Below, in pieces: positions 20,876 to 31,601 of a stretch of 64,000 nucleotides of DNA. Source of the DNA: Argentina anserina (Eukaryota > Streptophyta > Magnoliopsida > Rosales > Rosaceae); assembly GCF_933775445.1 (NCBI RefSeq), contig NC_065878.1, positions 15,015,395 to 15,079,394 of the forward strand, in the 5' to 3' direction. Under the pieces are notes generated by a model. It was not told the origin of the DNA. It made no database searches and worked only from the letters and a program-made list of their open reading frames with translations. The position numbers and the translations under genes were made by a program. How positions within the stretch are numbered: position 1 is the first letter of the stretch; each line of letters begins with the position of its first letter.

Positions 20876-21733
20876 TTAGCGACTTTCCCCGTTGAGGGTA
20901 CTCCCGACCGGGAGGACTTCTTTCATTGACTCCTCATCTGTGTAGAATTTAGAATCCGCAAAGTATGATTCATCTTCCGTGAAAGGTTTGGTATCTCCTA
21001 CCACGGTTTTCACACCTCCGCGATAGAACTTGAAGTATTGATGTAAAGTGGATGGCATGATGCCGTTTTCATGTACCCATGGTCGTCCCAACAACAAGTT
21101 GTATGAGGTCTTCGCATCGATGACATGAAACAAGGTGTTTGATTTTAGCTCTCTGATGTCCATGTCTAGTCTGATCATCCCTATCGCTCTTTGTCCTCCT
21201 TGGTTGAAACCTTGGATCATGAGACGACTCCTTGATAACTCATCAACATTGATGCTGAGTTGAGACATGGTTGACTTGGGCATGATATTTACTACTGACC
21301 CTCCATCTATGAGTATACGATTCAACTTCCGCTCTCGCATGTACCCTGTCACAAAAAAAAGCCGATTATGCGGCTTAGAGCCCAGTTGGAGGTCATCATC
21401 TGTGAAGTGAATGGTATCACAATATGCATCACACGCGCCACATTCATTCATGCTTGTGGAGTGTTTTCCTACGTCGATAAGCAACTCCACAAGCGCGCAT
21501 CTCGTTGATTTTGGCAATTGCATAAAGTCAGAGAGGCTAAGTTGGAAATGTAGACTCTCCAATTGTTTCAACACCTCATTCTTCTTTAACACTTGACTTG
21601 CGCCTATTTCTCTTACTTCATGCTTCTCGTCTTCTTTGGAGCTGACTTCACAACTTGTTGCCATTGAAGTGACATTCGGTTGTTTTGTCGGCAAGTGTTC
21701 TCTTGACAAGTTCCGGCGAAGAGGCTTCCACAA
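20876..21733 (-). CDS. Retrotransposon aspartic protease region (Ty3/gypsy)
   Basis: 285-codon open frame. The protease active-site region reads LNRILIDGGSVVNIMPKSTM; Asp-Gly-Gly replaces the classical Asp-Ser/Thr-Gly. LLGRPWVHENGIMPSTLHQY is the C-terminal protease flap-distal motif typical of plant gypsy elements. The frame is probably internal to a longer gag-pro polyprotein, so the first Met is not a real start. It is a relic: flanking frames are broken. Confidence 0.8.
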   Translation of the reverse strand: MWKPLRRNLSREHLPTKQPNVTSMATSCEVSSKEDEKHEVREIGASQVLKKNEVLKQLESLHFQLSLSDFMQLPKSTRCALVELLIDVGKHSTSMNECGACDAYCDTIHFTDDDLQLGSKPHNRLFFVTGYMRERKLNRILIDGGSVVNIMPKSTMSQLSINVDELSRSRLMIQGFNQGGQRAIGMIRLDMDIRELKSNTLFHVIDAKTSYNLLLGRPWVHENGIMPSTLHQYFKFYRGGVKTVVGDTKPFTEDESYFADSKFYTDEESMKEVLPVGSTLNGESR

Positions 21734-21952
21734 ACATGGAACAACTTTTATCTCAAAACGTCCTCGTCCGTTCTCCTCCCGTCATGGAGGTAATTTCTTA
21801 TGGCTTGGTCGGGCAACCGGTGAGTTTGGTATCATACCTTTGCGAGTTCTTCTCCGAGTGACCAATATCCATCCTTCGTCATCGACATTAGAGGCAACTT
21901 GGAGGATAGGCGTGAAAGCAGGACATTCTTTAACTTCTTCGGTCTTCTTATG

Positions 21953-22999
21953 TTAGCGCGCCTCATTTGTGAAACAGAACGGTGCTTTTATCAGGTGAAA
22001 AGTGAGTGGAACTGGCTCGAACGACCCGAATATTACGGTAGTGCAATTGACTTCAGCAACGTCATCAACGTCCAGCTGAATCTTCCCTTGTTTGGCGAGG
22101 ATCATTATCAAATCCTTAAGAACAAAGCACTTCTCTATAGGGTGACTAACGAGGCGATGATATTTGCAGTACTTCGGATCGTTGACTCGATGCATTCCTT
22201 CTGGACGTTTGCACTCCGGAAGCTCTATTATCTTGTTTTCGAGCATATCCTCTAACATGCCCGCCACATCAGAGTCTGGGAACAGGTACGTCTTTCGCTC
22301 CATCTCCTTTAACGTGCGTTTACTCCTATCGTAGGTTCGAGGAGGTTCAACCTTATTAAACTCTTTCTTATCCCGCGTAGAGATCTTAACCGGTGCAGTA
22401 TTGACGACCATTGATTCTTTTGAAGGCTTATTCACAACCTTGTCAAATCTGCTTCCGAAGGCTTTGTATTTTCGTTGGTGGACCAGGGTTTCATTCTTTT
22501 CTTTATGACTTGCCAAGCTTAGCTCCATGTCGTGGGATCGAGTAGCCAACTCTTCGAAAGAACAAGGCTTGATTCCTTGCAAGATGTATAACAAATCAAA
22601 GTGCATGCCTTGGCTGCACATTTCAACGGCTGACACCTCTGACAGTCGATCCTTGCAATCAAGGTTAAGTGAGCGCCATCTATTGATGTAGCCGATCGCG
22701 TGTTCATCCTTCCGTTGCTTCGTGTTAGTTAGCTCCATCATGCTCACCGTCTGCCTCGTACTATAGAATCGATTAAGGAACTCGCGCTCCATTTGGTCCC
22801 AACTGTCAACATACTCCGGCTCTAAGTCTGTATACCACTCGAAGGCATTTCCCTTCAACGAGCAAACAAACTGCTTGACAAGGTGATCGCCTTTTGTTGC
22901 GGCGTTACTGCAAGTCTCCACGAAGTGGGCAACATGTTGTTTTGGGTTTCCTTTACCTTCAAATTGTTGGAAATTTGGTGGCTGATACCCCAGCGGCAT
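21953..22999 (-). CDS. Retrotransposon gag (capsid) protein, Ty3/gypsy
   Basis: 348 codons with the retrotransposon gag domain: FQQFEGKGNPKQHVAHFVET, FVCSLKGNAFEWYTDLEP, WDQMEREFLNRFYSTRQTVS and the basic region after it; near the end KYCKYHRLVSHPIEKCFVLK resembles the zinc-knuckle-like segment preceding protease. Capsid of a retrotransposon particle. The expected upstream part (23081-23863) is in the same polyprotein but separated by two stop codons around 23040-23083. Confidence 0.8.
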   Translation of the reverse strand: MPLGYQPPNFQQFEGKGNPKQHVAHFVETCSNAATKGDHLVKQFVCSLKGNAFEWYTDLEPEYVDSWDQMEREFLNRFYSTRQTVSMMELTNTKQRKDEHAIGYINRWRSLNLDCKDRLSEVSAVEMCSQGMHFDLLYILQGIKPCSFEELATRSHDMELSLASHKEKNETLVHQRKYKAFGSRFDKVVNKPSKESMVVNTAPVKISTRDKKEFNKVEPPRTYDRSKRTLKEMERKTYLFPDSDVAGMLEDMLENKIIELPECKRPEGMHRVNDPKYCKYHRLVSHPIEKCFVLKDLIMILAKQGKIQLDVDDVAEVNCTTVIFGSFEPVPLTFHLIKAPFCFTNEAR

Positions 23000-23080
23000 C
23001 CTTAAGCTGTCGATCCTCTTCGTGTAAGGTTTGGAGTAAGTGATGGAGTCACGAGAAGGACCTCCTTATTGAGCCCGAGT

Positions 23081-23863
23081 TCAGTTGGTGATGATGTCTT
23101 GCAATTGCTGGAGTGACAAGGAACCAAGCGAGCTGCCATCGTTCTTGGACGTTTCTCCCTTTTTATTTACTTTGCTCCTGCCAGGCGACCCTTTGGTGGA
23201 GTTCTCATCATTGTGGTCTTCCAACTTGCTATAGAGCTCAGCGATTTGCACATCCTTTTCTTCAACCGTTCGGGTGAGCTTTTCAACTATCTCCAACAGA
23301 TTGGAGAGTTGCTCCTCGACTGTGGATGCCCTCGTCACCAAGACCTGCGCATTGTCAGAAGAGGATTCATGTGTCATAGAATGAAAGTTATCGCCATCTT
23401 CTTTGGGACTTCTGTGGTATGATACCGTGCTTGATTCGTCATCAGAGAAAACGTCTTCTAGGATATGGCCATCTTCTTTGGGACTTCCATGGTATGATGT
23501 CGTGCTTGATTTTTCATCAAAGAAAACGTCTCCAAATATAGGGTCATCACCATGAATGGGTAGAAGAGATTGCTCACCTGGCTCCTTCTCCTTTGACACT
23601 TGCTTCTTCCCGTTTTGAGAGGCATGCTCTATTGCTCTCAAGCTCTCCAAGGTGATGACTGGTTGACGAGGCTTACTAGCAAGTGCCATGAACGTCGTGG
23701 GTTGAGCTCTAGCCACGCTCCGGGTGACAAGGGCAATCGGTTCACTCTTTGATTTGGAGGATGTTTGCTTGGACTTCTTGACCAGCTCAGCCTCTCTGCT
23801 TAACCTCGCGGTTGTGGACTTGGATTTCTTCGGTGGAACGACTTGGTTGTTCTTGGAAGCCAT
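23081..23863 (-). pseudogene. N-terminal part of the gypsy gag polyprotein
   Basis: Starts at MASKNNQVVPPKKSKSTTAR (23863), about 70 bp inside the 5' LTR end. Lys/Ser-rich N-terminus, then repeated acidic segments (DVFFDEKSSTTSYHGSPKED and a near copy), then a coiled-coil-like stretch (VEEQLSNLLEIVEKLTRTVE). Stops at 23081; related elements read through here into gag, so a nonsense mutation is likely. Confidence 0.6.
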
Positions 23864-23934
23864 CGCACAAACGGATTTGATTTCTTCGGAGAATGAGATG
23901 AGAGACCAAAAATGTCTCACTGGGCGTGTCAATT

Positions 23935-24731
23935 TGTAGAACAATAATCTGAAAACTAATAAGAGAATGCAGACACGTGTACAAATAAAATGTGATTTAT
24001 TGAATATCAACCGCGGGGTTACAATCTTTGTGAACTCCTCTGATTCTATCTCCGTATATGACTTGGCTCAAGGGTGACATGCACTTGATCTTGAGAATTT
24101 AAGTTTGATTTGGATTTGGATTTGATGAAGAACGAGCGATTTGGCCGCTTGATGATTCTTCGTGGACTTGAGTTTGGATTTGGGTTTGATGAAGAACGAG
24201 CGATTTAGCCGCTTGATGATTCTTCGTGGACTTGAGAGACTTCAGGATTTGTCGAGAGTGATCTTGCTCAAGTGATTTTCTCTCTTCTTCTCCAGTCTAG
24301 AAATCCTTCATCTCTTTATGTTGAAAGGGGTATTTATAGTGTCAAAGTTTCTATTTTATAGAATATTTTAATGACACTAAAAATAATAAATTCTTTAATT
24401 GTATAATTAAAGAAATATTATTTTCTTATTAATTTTAAATTAGTTATCCTCATAACTAAATTAATCAGAAAATAATTGACTTAATTATAACCGTTAAGGA
24501 ATTTATTAATTTAATTAAATGTCCGATTACCATTTCGAATCGTAAATGACATTCAATTTTCGGAATCACGTAGTTTTGATTATGATCATCCGTTTATGTG
24601 CTGACACGAGTTTTATTCAGATCCGCACTAACTTTGTTGACTTTTGGCCATGTGTGCAATTTTGTCGGGCTCTTGGTCGATTTAATTTTTTAACGAAGAT
24701 AATTTACCTCATTAAATTTCATGTGTCTACA
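23935..24731 (-). repeat. 5' LTR of the gypsy element, complete
   Basis: 797 bp, TG...CA on the minus strand. Contains a minus-strand TATA box (TATAAATA, complement of 24331-24338) and two copies of the 64-bp unit at about 24121-24235. Confidence 0.9.
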
Positions 24732-24736
24732 CCTAG

Positions 24737-27062
24737 GTGACGAAATCTTATTTGTGTTAAAAAAATCAGGCAATTTCATTACCTAAACGAAGAAGGATCT
24801 CAAAGTGCGAAGAAAACTCTGCATAACCTTGAAGGAGACCGAAGATGTAAGAAGGAATGTTGGTTCATGTACTATTTTGATTCCCAGCTTTATATAGACT
24901 ATAATATTGTACAATTTTTACTAGTCAACAACTCTTTGGGTTTATATTTAGGGGTAATTCATTATATACCAAAAAAATCAACACTCATTTTAAAATAAAC
25001 CCACCTCTACAACTCTTTTAATTAGGTTGAATGAAAAGAGAAAAAGAAATTATTTGATATAAGAAACTAAACCTGCTTTTGATCAAAATTACTTTTCTTG
25101 CCACTAATACAAATAACAATCAGATGTTTTTAAATCGCTTAATTATAGCTTCCATTCAATCCATGTTGCAAATTATGTACCAAATTCCATAAATTAAGCT
25201 TACTATATTAATATTTTAATCACAAAATTGTAATTCCTAGTCTTAATTTACGTTGTTCTTAATTGACTTTATGTCTTAATTACCTTAATTATGAATTATT
25301 TTTTTGAATCAATTTCATAATTATTGAGAAAATCATGTAACTTTTTAATAAAACTTAAGAAAAAGTTAGGTGAAAATGAATTTCGATTTATAGAAGATAT
25401 GTATATATAGGTAGTTTTTACCTATATGCATAAGATATCTAATTTGATACTTTTTGTAGTTAACTTGAGGTTTTGAAAATCATCTCGTGTGTAGGAAATT
25501 TATTTTTATATTTCTTTTCGTTTGATACCTATGTATTAGACTCCAATTTTTTTTATACCTCTTCATTAGATTTGTCACTACATTATACCTATGTTTTAGT
25601 TTGAAGGTTATATTACTCAAGCTCTACATAATAGGTAAATTAGAAATGCAAATAACTATGAGTAAAAAACTATCTTGATCATAATAATATACCTAAAAAA
25701 AAGTTAACAAAGAACAAGATCACTATGTACCTTATAATCAGATATCATTCGTGCATGTAAAAAGACACTAAATATGAGTTTAAAAGTGAATATGCAAAAC
25801 TGTTACTCTCATTTGAGTCATTTCTTCTGTTTCTCCAACCCTGTCTTTTCTTTTAGAGTAGTTCTCCGATTATCAATCAGCCCGTTGAGTCACATGTAAG
25901 AAAAACTATCGATGCTTGCCTTCTTCCCTTAATTTCTTTGAAGCAAGTAAAAGTTCTTCTCATGATTCATATGAAATGAGACTCTAAACTCTAGATAAAA
26001 TATGATATTTTATCTGTAAACAAATTACCTACACATTAGGAAATAAAAATCTATCAGAAGTATATGTATATATATACACACACACACACACCTACTTAAG
26101 GTACAAAATCAAGAAAGTCATAATGTAATTGATTATGATGCATTCAAATCGAGCTAAATTTTAGTTTAATATTCAAAATTCAAACTTATGTTGAAATTAA
26201 GAAAATACCAAATTTTGCTTTAGTCAATCTGAAGGGCAAGAAGGTGAAGACAGGAAAAGAAGAATAAAAATAACAATAATAAATGCTTATTATACATATG
26301 AATTGGGTTTAAATCAAAAGAAAAATAGTGTATGGGTTTAGTTTTAAAAAGGGGCTCTAAAATCGGGTTTATCTCTAATTTTCTCTTATATTTACCAGTC
26401 GCTTATGATCAAAGATTCAAAATCAATATATTTACCCTATTTTGAAAACTCGATTCCAACCATCAGTGACTCAAAATTTATTACGGGTACTAGGGATCAG
26501 TATTTTATTCCTGTGACTGAAGTCTGGCAATCAGCGGCCAGAGTTCAGTGAGGTTCCGGTCTAGTGTACTCTCTCATCAACTTTATCTCTTTATGATTGT
26601 TTAATATGTGAGGGTAAACTAGTCTAAAAATATATATAAAACAATAATGTTTGTACTAATTGGGCAAATGTTTGGTTATTTTGTGTTGAATCTGACACAT
26701 TTTGAGATGTGTCATTGAAATAGGCAAAAAAAAAAGTGTCAAATTAATACTACATGAACATTTTTCCATTTAATGACAGTGATTATATTGCAAGTAGAAA
26801 ATTAGGAGTTCAACTCATGAACTAGTAGTTTTACATTGATTATGATCTTACTGGTGTGCTTGTTGTTATACGCCAAAATTGCACAGAATAATCAAGAAGT
26901 CGACCATAAGTGACCCAGCCCACTCGTCAACAAGTTGAGAATATTATGAAAATGCAAATCTATTAGGAAGAGAATCCTAAAAGCTATATAAAAAAATAAT
27001 AATAAGAAGCAAACCCTAACCCTAAAAACAAAGTCAGAATTCATGCATCTTCAGATACAAAG
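24737..27062. other. Intergenic AT-rich region, no gene seen
   Basis: 2.3 kb of strongly AT-rich DNA with a short (TA)n-(CA)n tract near 26065-26091. No coding, RNA or defined transposon signature could be supported. Confidence 0.5.
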
Positions 27063-27212
27063 ATGGGGAAGAAAATGCGATTTAGCGGACGAAGGAGGAG
27101 GTCGCGCCTAGCAGAAACTGCATCAAAATGGCATGAGCTCCCAACAGAAATCCTAGAGTTGATCCTGGAAAGGTTTCCTTCCGTGGTCGACATCATTCGC
27201 TTAAAAAATTAA
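27063..27212 (+). pseudogene. F-box gene 5' fragment
   Basis: Opens with MGKKMRFSGRRRRSR, then the F-box start WHELPTEILELILERFPSVV, DIIRLKN and a stop (27210-27212). The second half of the F-box (normally FKxVCxxWR) is missing, so the frame was cut by insertion or deletion. It is the same subfamily as the fragment at 16802. Confidence 0.6.
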
Positions 27213-27268
27213 AACCGTCCGTCCTCTCTACACTCCAGTTTTAGTATAGCTTGGCCTTGATAACGTTA

Positions 27269-27329
27269 GGGGATGTAGAGCGCTCGCTTAGCATGCGAGA
27301 GGTACGGGGATCGATACCCCGCATCTCCA
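27269..27329 (+). pseudogene. tRNA-Ala(AGC) lacking the D arm
   Basis: 61-nt tRNA-Ala instead of 73. Acceptor strands GGGGATG (27269-27275) and CATCTCC (27322-27328) pair perfectly, discriminator A is at 27329. The anticodon stem CTCGC/GCGAG with loop TTAGCAT (anticodon AGC 27290-27292) and the T arm ACGGGGATCGATACCCCG are intact. Twelve bases corresponding to the D stem-loop of a plant tRNA-Ala are absent, between short TAG repeats. The A box, which lies in the D arm, is gone, so transcription by RNA polymerase III and normal folding are unlikely. Confidence 0.85.
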
Positions 27330-27802
27330 AACTTTTCGTCCTCTTTTTTGTCTCCTCTGTTTTCAGCTTCATATCCTCTCCACCTGCTCCTCCTCATTCT
27401 AAATATTAAACTTCATAATCTGCACCAGTTAATTTCCTTGTGGTGATTGTTTAGCAATTAAGAAGAATTAAGAATTTTCCAATGACAACATATGAGTGAT
27501 ATGACCGATCTTTATATTATATTTCGGTTTAGGTCTGGTGATCTAATCCCCTGTAAGACTTCCGATGGCTACTGTCAAAGTCAAATACCCTGCAAAAACA
27601 AGTCCATCGTTTTTGTTATTCAACAAAGGCAACGGCAATCTCCAAGAAAAACATCGTTTTTGCCATTTTGTGCTTGTATGTTTCATATCAGAACTTCAAA
27701 GTCATTGTACGCGTTCTTCACTTTGGCGCCAGCAAATTAGAGCAACAAAGAAAAAAGCACCCTCTTCTGTTGTCTTCAGCTTCTGAAGAACTGTATCAAA
27801 AC
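27330..27802. other. Upstream region of the first NHL-type LEA gene
   Basis: Includes pyrimidine-rich DNA and the probable 5' leader. An in-frame ATG at 27668 extends the gene by 45 codons without family similarity; I treat it as leader. Confidence 0.4.
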
Positions 27803-28447
27803 ATGGAGGGGGAGAAGAAGGAGCATCAAGTACGTATTAATCAATTGACTGGTTCCAGGAGAGTAATAGAAGCAGAAGATGAAGAGTTGAAGATTCTTTA
27901 TCCAAAGGATATGACAAGAGGGAGGAGAAGAATCAAGTACTGTGGGATTGGAATCGCAGTTGTTCTGCTTCAAGTTGTTGTTCTAAGTGTGCTTTGCCTC
28001 ACTATGTTTCGCTTTAAGGATCCGACCATCAAGTTGGATTCAACCACTGTGGAGAATCTGAACGTGGGATTGGTGTCTACACCCTCCACCATCAACATGA
28101 CTGTGAGTCAAGAAATTTTGGTGAAGAATCAGAACTGGGGAGGGTTCAAGTATGATGAAAGTGCTGTGGTCATTTCCTATGGGGGTGCTACAGTTGGTCA
28201 AGGCACAATTTCTAAAGGTTCTATAAAGTTGAGGAAGAGCAAGAAGTTTAGTGTTGTGGTGGAGGTAAAGATTGAAGGAGTAGGCAGTGATGTTAGCTCA
28301 GGAGTTTTGGGTTTAAAGAGCTATACAAAGATTAGTGGGAAGGTCAATATGGTGGGTATGGTGAAGAAAAGAAGAAGCATGGAGATGAATTGCAGCTTGA
28401 ATATTAGTTTGGCCGCCCAGAAAATCCAGGACTTCAATTGTCACTGA
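27803..28447 (+). CDS. Membrane-anchored LEA_2 (NDR1/HIN1-like, NHL) protein
   Basis: 214 aa, no intron. Cytosolic N-terminus of about 50 residues ending with basic RGRRRIKYCG, one membrane segment (IGIAVVLLQVVVLSVLCLTM), then a LEA_2/WHy beta domain: FRFKDPTIKLDSTTVEN, NMTVSQEILVKNQNWGGFKY, and C-terminal GKVNMVGMVKKRRSMEMNCS. Type II topology is expected, with the LEA_2 domain outside the cytosol and Asn-X-Ser/Thr sites (NMT, NCS, NIS). Family roles include defence and desiccation responses at the plasma membrane. The start at 27803 was chosen because family members begin with a short charged segment here. Adjacent to a second member at 30488. Confidence 0.85.
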   Translation: MEGEKKEHQVRINQLTGSRRVIEAEDEELKILYPKDMTRGRRRIKYCGIGIAVVLLQVVVLSVLCLTMFRFKDPTIKLDSTTVENLNVGLVSTPSTINMTVSQEILVKNQNWGGFKYDESAVVISYGGATVGQGTISKGSIKLRKSKKFSVVVEVKIEGVGSDVSSGVLGLKSYTKISGKVNMVGMVKKRRSMEMNCSLNISLAAQKIQDFNCH

Positions 28448-30487
28448 ATAATATTCTGAGTTCAAAGTGATGCCTCATGATGAACTGTGTCGTGGTTTTT
28501 TTCTTTATGGTCTGGAATTTTTTCTACCCTTGTGGTTATGATTAATTTGTATGCGTTTTATTGTTTGTAAATATGTATGTAGTTACTTAGTGATCTTAAA
28601 AATAGATGAATGAAATCCAGTGCATGTTAGTTTTGTTTCTGTTTGTGTCATATTAATTATTTTGAATAGCTTGTTCATCCTAAAACCTTTTTCCTTCTTG
28701 CTCAATTTTGGCATGTAGAGGCAATGCAGAGATTGCTTGCTCATTACTCTATTCTGCAATTTTTTTCAACTTTTTTTTCTTCTTTTCTGAAGAAGTCATG
28801 GAGTGCATTCTTGGGTTCAGTCAAGGAAAAAAAATTCAAAAGAACAAACACAATATCTTCAATAATCAATATTTCTGGAACATATTAGTAAGTGTAGGAA
28901 GCTTCTTTGAAGTTGACGGCATAACTAGTTAGGATGATATGAATTGATTTGGTAGCTGGTTCAAATTTCCAATATCCCCAACTGGGTCAAACATATTAAT
29001 TTGGATCGGTAACTTGTACTGTAGATTTTAGCAAACACTATCCTGCGTTATTATCTTGTCCAAAAACAAAAAATTCTTGCATAAGTAATATTCTGGAAAT
29101 TAATGTTAGTTCTACGATCATTTCTATTTGTTAGTCTTGGAAAGTCAATGACAAGTTTACCTACAGACTGAGTTGAGCAAAATAACTTATTATCTTTCCA
29201 AGCAGAATTAGCTTACCTTGATTAATTAACCATCTGTTTCCAGCTCACAGTCTATAAAGGTATAGTTCCCTTAAAAAAAAGATATATAGTCGTTTCCTTT
29301 TCTGGGTGTTGGTGAAAACCTGGAAAAAGATAACCAATTGCAACGGAAATTGCATACGAACATGTGGTCGAAGCTGTAGTCACATAGTGGCCGGAGGCCC
29401 GGAGCTCAATTGTAGGAATTTCAGTACATTCTCCACAGCTCCACTTACAAATATCATGATGTCTTTACTTTCTGGCAATCTAATATATGATCGATCATAT
29501 TCAGACTTAATAGATTGGTATGTATAGTTGTATACTTAACCAACTTAGTTTATAATAATCACATGTGCTGCACTAGAAGTCCTTTACTACTTATTGATAA
29601 CTCATTATGAAGGCTACGATTTGTAGTTATGCTGGTAGCTGGATGTCACATGCGAAATGTTTAACTAAATCTTTGTCAAAATCAGAGTCCCGGGGAAAGA
29701 AAGGCCAGCTTCTTCCACATTATTTAATTAATATGGTAGATAAAAGTAGTTAAGAAGTTGGTGGTGAACACACTTGGGAATAAAATGAAGATGAGCATGC
29801 TCTTGTTCTATTTGAGTCCATCTTCTCAAAGTCAATGGCAAGAAATAATGTTCGTATGAAATTTTATGTTGTTAGTTAGGGTGTCATCTTTGCAACATCA
29901 TCGCATTTAAAATAGTACAAAGTAGATGTCTTATTTTCTTACTAAAAAACAATTTATGCATGAATCGAACTTATAACTTCTCACTCATAATTAAATGATG
30001 TTGGAGAAATTACATCCACTTTCAACAAAATCATTCATTTTCAGCACTATTTTTCTAATAAAGGAATTATTATATGAATGCTTGCAATTTTACAACATTC
30101 AGATTATATGAAACCTGAAGTTACGATTTTTTTTTATCAAGTGAAGTTCAGATCTTGATTTTATTGTTTAAAGTACAAACATTAAATGGTGATTTTCCTG
30201 AATTTCGGACCTACACTTGTCATAATTAATCGTGTCACACATTGAAATTGCACCATCTGTTTCATGTATCACAAAATCTCAGTCATGTTTGATTTAGTGT
30301 AAACGTCAACTTTCAGCAGCTTGAAAAAAAACTAACGGGTATAACCCACAAAATCTCTTATTGTCAACACTTGTATAACTTACGACTAAACTCCGCCATC
30401 ATCTCACACACTCTCAGTTACAACTCAACCTTATTAAAAACCGGACACCCTAAGCCTCTAGTTCCCCATCAACAACCTCTAGCCACC
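28448..30487. other. Intergenic region between the two NHL-type LEA genes
   Basis: 2 kb of AT-rich DNA with no coding frame of recognisable family, RNA or mobile element. The last 130 bp are pyrimidine/adenine-rich and probably the leader of the next gene. Confidence 0.5.
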
Positions 30488-31147
30488 ATGGTGGAGAAAG
30501 AGCAGGCAAGACCGCTAGCCCCGGCCGGCTATCGCCCCAGCAGTGACGACAATGAAGCCGTCCTTCTCATGAAAAGAGCTCGAAAACAGAAGTTCATCAA
30601 CTGCTGCGGTTGCGTAACAGCGATAGTACTAATCCAAGCCGTGGTGATCATAATCCTAGCTTTCACTGTGTTCCGAGTCAAGGAGCCGAAGATCAAGATG
30701 AACAAAGTCACAGTCACGAAGCTCGAGCTCGTCAATGGCACCACCCCAAAGCCGGGAACCAACATCTCGTTAACGGCTGATGTTTCGGTAAAGAATCCGA
30801 ACGTGGCTTCGTTCAAGTACAGCAACACCACCACCACGTTGAATTATCACGGAATGGTGGTGGGGGAGGCTAGAGGGCCGCCGGGACGATCCAAGGCCCG
30901 ACGGACCATGAGGATGAACATCACGGTGGATATTATCACTGACAAGCTCACCACCAACCCGAACATGAAGACGGACGTGGATTCCGGGCTGTTGACGATT
31001 AGCAGCTATTCTAGGATTCCGGGAAGGGTGAACATGCTCAATATAGTGAAGAAGCATGTGGTTGTGAAGATGAACTGTACTATGACGGTTAATATTTCTA
31101 GTCAAGCGATTCAAGAACAAAAATGCAAGAGGAAGGTTGATCTGTAG
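30488..31147 (+). CDS. Membrane-anchored LEA_2 (NHL-type) protein, At2g46150-like
   Basis: 219 aa, intronless. The start GCCACCATGG is a strong initiation context. Order: MVEKEQARPLAPAGYRPSSD (conserved N-terminus of this subgroup), basic KRARKQKFINCCG, membrane segment VTAIVLIQAVVIIILAFTVF, then LEA_2 domain with FRVKEPKIKMNKVTVTKLEL, SVKNPNVASFKYSNT and end GRVNMLNIVKKHVVVKMNC. Several N-glycosylation sites (NGT, NIS, NTT, NIT, NCT) support an extracytosolic domain. Probably plasma membrane or ER. Higher GC than surrounding DNA. It is the more conserved of the pair; the copy at 27803 is more diverged. Confidence 0.9.
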   Translation: MVEKEQARPLAPAGYRPSSDDNEAVLLMKRARKQKFINCCGCVTAIVLIQAVVIIILAFTVFRVKEPKIKMNKVTVTKLELVNGTTPKPGTNISLTADVSVKNPNVASFKYSNTTTTLNYHGMVVGEARGPPGRSKARRTMRMNITVDIITDKLTTNPNMKTDVDSGLLTISSYSRIPGRVNMLNIVKKHVVVKMNCTMTVNISSQAIQEQKCKRKVDL

Positions 31148-31558
31148 GTGGGTTTCATTTGTAGTTTCGTACTTTGCTTATTGGCGCTATAGCAATTGAT
31201 CGATACATCGGTCATAGGCTCATAGCATATATGGCAGTGATATATGATTATAGTGTTATTTCTCTTATGGCATGATTCGGGTGTATTTCTACTATACGTA
31301 TGATCGGTTTTTACTTCTCTTGCATTTTATCTGTTTTAACAAATTAATCATAATGAATGTTGCTTTTCTAGTTCACAACGATTCTCCATCAATATAAGCA
31401 GCCATGAGTCTATGACATTCCACTGATAAACAACTCGTAGAAGCGAGATACAAAATGAATTATTGTTTGCTCTAGCCAGCTTCATTTTATTTCAAAGCAT
31501 TTTAATGAGCAGCTTTCATTAGTTGCACTCTTGCTCTCTCCTCTCTATCTTTGCAAAG

Positions 31559-31601
<43 letters not shown>

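Larger units (their letters stand above)
19541..24731 (-). mobile_element. Ty3/gypsy LTR retrotransposon, minus strand, pol deleted
   Basis: 5.19-kb element flanked by the 5-bp target duplication CCTAG (19536-19540 and 24732-24736). The intact 5' LTR is 23935-24731 (797 bp, TGTAGAC...TCTACA on the minus strand). The 3' LTR, 19541-20121, lacks the first 298 bp of the LTR. Between them on the minus strand are gag, an aspartic protease and a linker of the plant gypsy type, but no reverse transcriptase, RNase H or integrase. The linker frame runs straight into LTR sequence near 20121, so one deletion removed pol, the polypurine tract and the outer part of the 3' LTR. Confidence 0.9.

Noticed and set aside
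27668..27802. 45-codon N-terminal extension of the first NHL-type protein
   Set aside because: Lacks family similarity; the ATG at 27803 matches the expected N-terminus.
30529..31120. Antisense frames across the NHL-type gene
   Set aside because: Shadows of a GC-rich coding region.
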